A DNA stretch of 64,000 nucleotides. It comes from Adiantum capillus-veneris. Its lineage: Eukaryota > Streptophyta > Polypodiopsida > Polypodiales > Pteridaceae. Where the stretch lies: the NCBI GenBank assembly GCA_014529385.2, contig CM043952.1, positions 70,689,299 through 70,753,298 of the forward strand, in the 5' to 3' direction. The stretch's first letter is position 1. Each line of letters starts with the position of its first letter. Positions 56,942 to 64,000 of this stretch are shown piece by piece. The translations under genes and the position numbers were made by a program. The notes beneath the pieces are model-generated. The model was not told the origin of the DNA. It saw only the letters and a list, made by a program, of their open reading frames with translations, and did no database searches.

Positions 56942-58640
56942 TCAGCCTGTCATCACTCTACTAGAGAAGTAGAATGGTCTCATGAGAGATGTCTTTGGGT
57001 CTTTTTGCATCAAGACAGCTCCTAGAGCTTCTGAACCTACACTAGGATTTACATAGAATAATTCACCCCATGTGGGTTGTAGGATGACAGGCAATGAGCT
57101 CAAAATGGTTTTAACTTCTTGAAAGCACCTTTCACCCTCCTCACTCCATGTCAATGTAGTGTGTTTAGTGAGCTGCTGCAAAGGATAGATTTCCTGAGAA
57201 AGGAGATGTATGAATCGTCCCATGTAGCGAACCTTTTGAATGAAGGAGACTAGTTGCTTCACGTTTGAAGGAGTAGGTAAAGCTAACAATGTCTTTACCT
57301 TTTCAGGGTCAGCCTCAATACCATCTTGAGACACAACATGGCCTAGTAGAGTGACCTTGCTCTCACCTATGTGGCACTTGTCTTTATTCAATTGCCCACC
57401 CAATTGGGCCAGACGGGTGAAACCTTCATCAACCTTGGACATATGTACTTCCCTAGAGCTGTAAATGCAAAAATCATCAATGAAGACTCGTATGGACTTA
57501 CCAAAGTAAGGTTGAAACACCAAGTTCATAAACCTCTGGAAAGTAGCTGGGGCATTAGTTAAACCAAAAGGCATAACTCTATAAGCAAAACACCCCCAAG
57601 GTGTTATGAAGGTAGTCTTTCTTTGGTCTTCATCTGCAATTCTGATTTGGAAGTAGCCTGAGTACCCATCACACACTGTGTACCTTTCATGACCAGCCAC
57701 TTCATTTAGTATTTCATCTTGAAAAGGCAAAGGAAAATGGTCCCTTTTTGTGGCTGCGTTTAGAGGCTTGTAATCCACACATACCCTCCACTTCCCATCT
57801 TTCTTTGGTGCTACCACAACTGGAGACACCCACTCAGAATCTTCCACTGGGTAGATAAATCCTGCCTTGAGTAATCTTTTTACTTCTTTTAAGAGTGCAT
57901 CTTGTTGCACTAGCCCTAATCTCCTTAGCCTTTGCACCACTGGTTTGGAACCTTGCTTTAATTGGATATGGTGTTGGGTTACTGTCACTCCTTTAATGTG
58001 CTCGTAATCAGTTATAAAGAGGCCAACATGCTTCTTTAGTACCTGCAAATAGGGTTCTCTCTCTTCTTCTAGTAGGTCCTTAGCTAGCATCTCCTCTAAG
58101 CCTGTGGATTCTTCCTTGTTTAGAGAGTCTTGACCACCTTCTCCTTCTGGGTTTCGCAGTATTATACCCATGACTTCCAAAGAGCTAGCATCCTCCTCAG
58201 ATGACTCATCCTCAGATGAAGAGCAGCTGCTTGTGCTCCATTCATCCATAGACGTCTCCATCTCTAGGTCTTGTTGTCTACCCTGCTTCATGTCATACAC
58301 AATTTTTTGTTGCTTGCCACCTACCTTATGATTTGGTCGCAACTCAAGGGAACCTGTCTCCCAATCTTGCCTAGCTTTCATAGCCATAAGCCAAGTTCTT
58401 CCAAGGATTAGCGGATAGCCCTCCCCCTTAGTTGGGATCACATAAGCATCAATTGAGATTGCCACACCAAAAGCTGAAACCTTCACTCCATTAACCTTTC
58501 CCACACAAGCCACCCTTACATTATTTGCCATCTTAGCTTGTAAGGAAGTTTGCTCGTTTACTTCCAAACCCAACCTGTGCATTAATTTCTCTGTCATAAC
58601 ACAAATCTCGGCTCCACCATCTACGTACACATTGGAGACT
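56942..58640 (-). pseudogene. pol: protease, reverse transcriptase and RNase H start of the composite
   Basis: Longest frame in the window family, 562 codons. Protease YVDGGAEICVM and LILGRTWLM; acidic Ser-rich linker; RT with CVDYKPLN, MPFGLTNAPATFQRF and catalytic FIDDF; then the start of RNase H. A TAG at about 58640 (CAG in element A) separates it from the linker frame. It shows that the TGA at 5615 in element A is a mutation. Confidence 0.87.
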
Positions 58641-58642
58641 CA

Positions 58643-60045
58643 CTAACTCTTAATCTTTGCATCAATGATTGGCACGATATCCTTCATGCCTCTTGCACTA
58701 ATAGACCCAACTGATTTTGCCTTAGCCCTCCTGGTGCTGACCATCTTAGACCAGGTTCTACGCATCTTTGGGGAAAGGTGGAGGAGTTGCTGCCATGAAA
58801 TCTTTGGTCCTTGCTTACTCACATCTGCTACCAGGTTGTAAGGTATGGATCCTACCCCAAGTGGAAAGTCTTCTACTCCTATGTGCCTCCTTGACCTACT
58901 CTTCCTTTTCTTGTCTCCTATCACTTGGGAGGAACCCTCATTCCCTTTATCCGGCTCTGAAGCTTCCATTTCATATTTCTTTGTCTCCTAACTCTCTTTA
59001 TTGGCATGGCAACAGCTTCCTCCATTTTTTCTTTCCCTTTATCCTTACCATTGTCAAGACTTATGACAGAGACAGCCCTGTTCTCCCCTCCCGATGGTAG
59101 TGGAGGGATCTCTGCTGGTGCTTGTGGTGGTGGAGGAGGGGGTCTCAATATTTGGATTGGTGGAGCCACGTGTGCATTTTGTCCATTTAGTGGCCTAGCT
59201 CGAGGAGGAGTGACTTTCTGGCGAGGAGGCCGTCTTTGATTACCATTTCCTTGATAGCGTCGTGGATGGGGGCAATAATACATGCCATGACCTACCTCTC
59301 CACAGTTGTAGCAAATGTACTCACGTGCTTGCCTTTGTCCTTCTTGTCTATTTCGTTCATTTCGTGACTAGGGAGCCCTTACACCTTGAACCAGATTGAT
59401 GGACAGGCTCTCTAGTTGATTGGTGATTTGTTGAAGTAATTCTTGTTGAGAGGACTCTTGGTCTGTTGCTCCTATCCCTGCTACTACCCTTGCCGTAGGT
59501 TGAGCTAGCGGTGGAGGCTCCATTCCCCCTTGTAGTTGAGCTTGGAATTTTAACTTCCTATCCTTCTCCCTTGCATAAGTCATAGCTTTATCAAAGGTAT
59601 CTGGGAATTTACCTTTTACCTTTTCTCAAAGGATGGGGTAAAGCCCTGCCAGGAAACAGTCCTTCTTTAGGCATTCTGGCGCCCTTTCTCCTTCACCTAG
59701 TGATGCACACCATTTCTCCCACAGGTTGGAAAACTTTCCTTCAAAGCTTCTATAGTCATTGGGTGATGTTTGGCGTAGCTCTAAGAGCTGTCTCCATATC
59801 TCCTCTGGAGACTCATGGCGGCGAAATTCTTCGATGAAGGCCATCTTTAAGGACTCCCAGTCTCTTCTTTCTTCAGGTGCCAAAGTATGATACCATAATT
59901 TTGCACCTTCCCTCAAGACCAAAGGAAAGGCCTTTAACTTAGTAGCTTCGTCATCCCTTCCCGATACCAGAAAGGCCATTTCCAAATTATCCAAAAAGTC
60001 TGGAGCAACCTCCCCAGGCTTACCATAAAAATTAGGGAAGGCCAT
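58643..60045 (-). pseudogene. gag: gag and linker of the composite
   Basis: From ATG 60045 (MAFPNFYGKPGE) open to 59626 (TGA where element A has CGA), 59583-59368 (stop where element A has CAG), zinc knuckle CYNCGEVGHDMYYC at about 59275-59316, Pro-rich linker to 58921, a frameshift near 58970, and the basic linker to 58643. Trp and Tyr codons here show that the first two gag stops of element A are mutations. Confidence 0.82.
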
Positions 60046-60136
60046 AAGTGAGAGAGTAAACAATTACACAAACAGCTCCAATTTATTTTAAAATAGAGTA
60101 TGGTAATTAAAATTTGGAGCTTTAGCACAACTCAGC

Positions 60137-60364
60137 TCAAAATAGGATGAAGATCGACACATCAAAGGAATGGTAATAGTCTAGTAAGGGTAGAATGACA
60201 GGATGAGGAGAGCGCAAGATTTCCCCAAGTCTCTCGGCTCCAAACAACAGGGCTATTCTTTGCTGATAAAAGATTTTTCTATCAATACAAATATTCACAC
60301 GGATATGACGCACAAAATGGAAAGGAAACATGCGGGGATCATCATTCTCATTATTGGCATCCAT
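60137..60364 (-). CDS. pre-gag leader ORF, 76-aa conserved module (composite)
   Basis: Intact 76-codon ATG frame, almost identical to 3589-3816, retaining the QQ pair also found in the R-family versions. It lies 91 bases before the gag ATG. Confidence 0.55.
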   Translation of the reverse strand: MDANNENDDPRMFPFHFVRHIRVNICIDRKIFYQQRIALLFGAERLGEILRSPHPVILPLLDYYHSFDVSIFILF

Positions 60365-60380
60365 ACTTACACACAAGAGC

Positions 60381-60965
60381 CTAGCTTAGTTGCACCACCT
60401 TGGGACCAATGAGCCTGATCAGCCATTGAAGGTCAGCACCTCGAATCACTTCGACTCTTCCTAATGCATCTGTGAAGACGTAAGGCGTGATGGCAACACT
60501 TTGTACAATGCTGAGCCTTTTAGCAAGCAACAATTGGATGCTATTACCATAATCAGTATGAAGAATGAAAGTGACACCATTAATGTGCAGCACATCATCA
60601 ACTAAGATAGTTTCCTTAGATTGAGATAACTTCTTGAAAATTAGCAGCAAAGGTAGGGCAGGGAGGCTTTTCACCCGATCTCCAAAGCACTTTGGACAAT
60701 ATCCAAAGTGATCTTCACGCGGACAGGAGGTTGGCTTGGGATTGGTGGTGTCTGGATTCACAAAGTGCACTGAGAGCACTCGCAGACGGGCGGCAATCTT
60801 GTAGGCAAGCCTTCGCCTCTTTGCTTCAGGAGGATTTAGGGGTGAGAGTCGTGGTTGCAAGTTGGAGGTTGAAGTTGGTTGCTCACTAGCCTTTTTCTTG
60901 CCTGTAGTGGTCATGTCATCCCTTACTAATGAGATTAAGCCAAATGTTACCTTACGCTTGAGCAC
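60381..60965 (-). CDS. pre-gag leader ORF, 194-codon frame with Cys/His cluster (composite)
   Basis: Intact version of the frame at 2988-3572, with the C-x4-H-x3-C-x2-C cluster conserved. Starts at a non-ATG codon like the others, so joining to an upstream segment is likely if it is translated. Confidence 0.5.
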   Translation of the reverse strand: MLKRKVTFGLISLVRDDMTTTGKKKASEQPTSTSNLQPRLSPLNPPEAKRRRLAYKIAARLRVLSVHFVNPDTTNPKPTSCPREDHFGYCPKCFGDRVKSLPALPLLLIFKKLSQSKETILVDDVLHINGVTFILHTDYGNSIQLLLAKRLSIVQSVAITPYVFTDALGRVEVIRGADLQWLIRLIGPKVVQLS

Positions 60966-61349
60966 GCGCTATGGCCTTGGGCCACTTAGGTGTAGAGGTG
61001 ATCTTCCTCCTCTTAGTCGGCTCCTCAGGAAAGAGAGGTCTGGTGATGCTTTCTCTTCCCTTAATGTGTGTCATAGTACCTTCGTGTATGTTGATGTAGA
61101 ATATTTCAAGCTCATGTGCGTTGGAGGTTTCTGGAGCACCCATAGGTTGAGAGGAGAGGTATATCAAGCTCTTCTTCTTACTCTCCTTCGTTGGCGACGA
61201 TCACGAACAAGGCATGTAGAAGGACTTACTTCTTGAATTTCAATGACACTGCAACCTGGTAATAAGACCTCGATGAAAGCTTTTAAGGCCTCTAAAGCCT
61301 CCTCCTCTTCTGTTCTCCAATTTGCAAACTCCTCACGCCATTCGTCCAT
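60952..61349 (-). CDS. pre-gag leader ORF, N-terminal pieces (composite)
   Basis: 61349-61164 is an intact ATG frame of 61 codons (MDEWREEF start, RRRVRRRA end). 61167-60952 continues in a second frame with no ATG near its start. The four-base overlap of the frames and their conservation in three copies suggest a frame change or splice rather than random decay. Confidence 0.45.
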
Positions 61350-61402
61350 GTTGTAGATTGCACATCTTCATTGCTTGTGGACTGAAGGTCTGTGTAGCCC
61401 TC

Positions 61403-61421
61403 CTCCGTGGGGGCACCAAAA
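61403..61421 (-). other. primer-binding site-like sequence of the composite
   Basis: Minus strand TTTTGGTGCCCCCACGGAG directly after the LTR end; one base differs from element A. Confidence 0.6.
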
Positions 61422-62933
61422 TGATAGCGGGAAAAAGAGCAGTGCAATCGGGTGGCCTCTGTACTCGTGCACACTCCACAAACCACGCCTCATGCAAACA
61501 AGCAAAGAACAAAACAAAGGGGGCACCACCCTAAATTAAGTGGTTTAGGGACCTCACACATAGTGCACATAGGCAAGTGATCTTCTGGCATTATGATGGC
61601 ATCAAAACATATGGCAAAACACATAGAAACGAAGCTTAGGGACCTTATGTAGCATATATATATACACAAGACATCAGCTTAACAATACAACGGCATCTGA
61701 TCATACATAACAAGGATATAGAGAAGCAAGCCAAGGATGGCATAATCCCTTGTCAAAAACAATCAACGCAGCAAGTAGGTATGATCCTACTAGCAACACA
61801 TCAATACCTTAGAGAATAATGGTGAGGATGGTGGCCATGGAGCATGAGAGAAGACTCCTTATTTAGGTTTTAGGGCTAGTAATGTAGCATACTAGAGGGA
61901 GAGAGAGAGAGGGAGAGAGAGTAGAGCTCCATCCATAGCTCCTCGTTGTGAGCAATGTCATCATAGCTTCATTGCTTGGTGAAGTGGGTGAAGTGTTGGT
62001 TTTGAGTGAGAGAAGGCCTCCTTATATAGGTTTCTGAGAGGGTTTAGGATTAGGGATAAACATGCTTAAATCCGCTGATTGGGGTTACTTTTTGCTTAGG
62101 GTGGTCAACAGATTGAGGTCACGTGATATGTCACCATCAAGATATTCTCTAGAGTGATGTGAGAGGGGAGGGTAAATGCTGATTTTTCTAATTGTGACAC
62201 ATGGGGATAAGGCCTTGACCAACATTTAGGAGCAGGTGAGGTGGCTGTTGAAACTAGAGGTTCTGCACATGTCAGGGGGGGACCTGCGGGGGGGAGGTGG
62301 CAGCTGGGTCCTCCTGAATATCAAATTCTCAAAAAATCCTCAACCATGGCTTCTTTTGACATGTGTTCTTTGAAAAAATCAGCATGTCTCTTTTCAACTC
62401 AAAAGTCTTTATCCCTGTTGACTCACCTTTACCATAAGATTTTCCCCTTTTCTCCTCCTGTAACTGCATTGTTGATGCCCAATCACTGCTTCTAGTAACA
62501 GTGAACTGTTACCTACCAAATACTTATGGTGCAGTAAAAAATATTTACCATGGGTAAAAAAATTACCGTAGGTAAAAAATGATTTGTATTTACCATGTAG
62601 GTGAAAAATATTTACTGTAGGTAAAAAGTATTTACTGTCGGTAAAAAAGTGAAAACGGAGTATGCTGTGCTGTGAGTCCACACGAACATCCTCGTGTAAA
62701 TTTCACTAGAAATTCACACCTAAAATGGGCTATTCTGTAAGATATAGGTTGTAGGCATGCATAAGAGCTCGTTCCCACGTATCTTCTGTCCATGGCACTT
62801 TTTACTCTTTGGTGCTTGTGAAGTAGATTTTTCTTCTCTTTCGAGATCCCTTGGACTAGAGTATCCTCATCTCCCCAACAACTGACTGTGCCTTTATTGC
62901 ATCTTCAGAAGGGGTCCTAAAAACCATGCATGA
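61422..62933 (-). repeat. complete 5' LTR of the composite (1512 bp)
   Basis: Minus strand TCATGCATGG (TGATGCATGG expected, one base changed) to CCCGCTATCA. Contains the TTTTTACC tandem motif (about 62520-62650), TATATAA (about 62022-62028) and a GA-rich run (61897-61921). Confidence 0.88.
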
Positions 62934-62938
62934 GTGTC
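62934..62938. repeat. target-site duplication, right copy (GTGTC)
   Basis: GTGTC immediately after the LTR start (plus CCATGCATGA). Matches 52427-52431; 5 bp is the usual Ty3 length. Confidence 0.85.
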
Positions 62939-62991
62939 TATGTGTCCTTATATATAGGTTGACTTTCACTAAGATATTTTATTGTTTGTAG

Positions 62992-63071
62992 TTTGTACTT
63001 TCCATAACTATTAGTGGTTATGGGGACACTAAGGTGAAGGCTGCAATATTCAAAGTGGGTGAGATTGTGAG
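62992..63071 (+). CDS. transposase 4 exon (DUF4218 start)
   Basis: An 80-base exon, TTTGTAG acceptor and GAG-GTAATGG donor. It encodes FVLSITISGYGDTKVKAAIF then KVGEIVR, which aligns with FILPVAIEGCLSLNIRNTIY in CACTA 2 exon 4. It joins the exon ending HDWHKILQ upstream and FVSSKEI downstream in frame. Confidence 0.65.
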
Positions 63072-63161
63072 GTAATGGATTTTTTTCAAGTACTATATCA
63101 TGTTGTGCATGCATGAACAATGGAATTTTTTTTCATCTACTATATTATTTGTGCCCTGTAG

Positions 63162-63405
63162 ATTTGTGAGCTCCAAGGAGATAGAAGTAGAAGCCATACC
63201 AGTAGCCCATCAGCTAGCAGTAGAGGCAGTGTGTGCTATTGAGGATGCATTCCCACATACAATCCTTGTTAGCCAAATACAACTATTGCTTCACCTTGTT
63301 GAGGAGATTGCCATTTGTGGGGTGGTTCACTCTAGATGGATGTTCTTCTTGGAGAGATTCTTGAAGACTTTAAAGGATTTTGTTAGATTGAGGTCACAAC
63401 CTGAG
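63162..63405 (+). CDS. transposase 4 exon (DUF4218 core)
   Basis: Follows CCCTGTAG. Encodes FVSSKEIEVEAIPV through VVHSRWMFFLERFLKTLKDF and ends LRSQPE at GTATG. The motif HSRWMFFLER is a DUF4218 landmark. The exon is intact. Confidence 0.75.
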
Positions 63406-63486
63406 GTATGAAAAATCAATATAATATAGATAGCATTTATACGCTATGGAGTTACTAATAGAAATATGTGGTTTTAATGTTTTTAG

Positions 63487-63934
63487 GCGAGCATGGAAAA
63501 AGGTTGGGTGGTGCAAGAGGCATTTGTGTATATCTCACAGTATCTCAGCACAGTGGATCCATCATTGCCTCGTCTGTGGAGTGAAGAAGAGGATCCTAGG
63601 AAGCACTCAGCCATTCCCAGTGGAAAAGGCTCACTCTTGGTCATGGATAGAGAGTTTCATGCCATAGTCAACAACTACTCTTTACTCAATGCCACTATCA
63701 TGACCAAATGGGTCAATATGTACTTGGAAGCCCGCGCAGCTAGAGAAAGGAATAGAGATGCATGGAAGAGGTTCCATGGAGGTAGACGTGCACCTCCTTT
63801 TCCTAAAGAGCTTGCAAAATATCCTGATTTGATTCAAGTAGAGTGGATCCATAATGCCATGACCAATGCCAAAGCACAAGGAGAACAAATAAGCCCTAAC
63901 GAATGGGAGTCACGCGCGAGGATGCTTGCGCAAG
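63487..63934 (+). CDS. transposase 4 exon (after DUF4218)
   Basis: Follows TTTTTAG. Encodes ASMEKGWVVQEAFVYISQYL, LPRLWSEEEDP, and an Arg/Ala-rich helical part (EARAARERNRDAWKRF), ending MLAQ at GTGAGT. It aligns with 48794-48390 in CACTA 3. A DUF4216 part is expected beyond the right edge. Confidence 0.75.
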
Positions 63935-64000
63935 GTGAGTGTGTATATGTTATGTATGCATGTATGCAAATCACTTAATGAAATGCGATGTAACCTCTTA

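Larger units (their letters stand above)
52432..62933 (-). mobile_element. composite element-A-family Ty3 retrotransposon with three LTRs
   Basis: Minus-strand order: complete 5' LTR (62933-61422), full internal region (61421-54532), middle LTR reduced to 366 bp (54531-54166), partial second internal region with primer site and leader ORFs only (54165-53051), and terminal LTR of about 620 bp (53052-52432). Identical GTGTC flanks show that the outer ends are those of one insertion. A shared-LTR tandem like this is expected from recombination between element copies, followed here by deletions. Closely related to element A in inverted orientation. Confidence 0.9.
51990..63934 (+). pseudogene. 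TNP2/DUF4218 CACTA transposase 4, interrupted by a 10.5-kb retroelement in an intron
   Basis: Exon pieces: about 52039-52405 (LLDPMHVFKNVGQAIWDHIIG, REDLRAM, LPKAPWIM, one frameshift, then TKQVIASIRTPTGYMRSLKG, LKSHDWHKILQ ending at GTAAG); 62992-63071; 63162-63405 (DUF4218: SSKEIEVEAIPV, AICGVVHSRWMFFLERF); 63487-63934 (EKGWVVQEAF, LPRLWSEEED, AQGEQISPNEWE, then GTGAGT). Reading frame joins across all sites. The first intron sits where CACTA 2 has its 74-bp intron (41074-41147); here it spans 52406-62991 because of the insertion. Remaining exons outside the damaged first one are intact. Its N-terminal half is absent from the window. Confidence 0.75.

Overview
This window looks like intergenic, transposon-filled DNA from a land plant nuclear genome. 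I see no intact host gene, tRNA or rRNA. The plant assignment rests on CACTA (En/Spm) transposases of the TNP2/DUF4218/DUF4216 type with GT-AG introns, Ty3/gypsy elements with a second plant-type RNase H, Ty1/copia elements, long GA/CA microsatellites, and fragments of a plant heavy-metal-associated isoprenylated protein (HIPP). I cannot name the species. The density of old, nested elements suggests a large genome.

Layout. 1-14576 is a nest: a minus-strand Ty3-like element R (10939-14576) is interrupted by a plus-strand Tat-like Ty3 element A (1135-10938), whose 5' LTR appears interrupted in turn by a second R-family element L (1-1130, continuing off the left edge). 14.6-23.4 kb holds a copia gag fragment with one LTR (16.4-17.5 kb), a 1.35-kb terminal-inverted-repeat element between TTAA sites (18890-20237) and a decayed copia pol (20.8-23.4 kb). 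CACTA element 1 (23375-25396) interrupts that copia and is itself truncated. 25.4-36.9 kb is mostly unrecognised, with GA arrays, a LINE-like reverse transcriptase scrap and a possible LTR. CACTA element 2 (36883-41398) is a fuller relative of element 1. It is cut by a minus-strand Ty3 element (41399-44919) that has lost its reverse transcriptase in frame. A degenerate copia integrase (44990-45420) and the minus-strand CACTA element 3 (45430 to about 49770) follow. A striking array of palindromes lies at 50103-51000.

The right end (51990-63978) is a fourth TNP2-type transposase gene. One of its introns has received a 10.5-kb composite of element-A family sequence on the minus strand (52432-62933). 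The composite has a clean 5-bp target duplication but three LTRs: one complete, and two shortened by internal deletions.

How the parts relate. Most coding capacity belongs to transposons and nearly all of it is broken. The most interesting signals are: (1) HIPP gene pieces, including a CaaX-type C-terminus, carried by CACTA elements 1 and 2; (2) a 70-residue pre-gag reading frame shared by two otherwise different Ty3 families; (3) the composite three-LTR retroelement; (4) the palindromic array; (5) the TTAA-bounded element whose ends begin CACTA.
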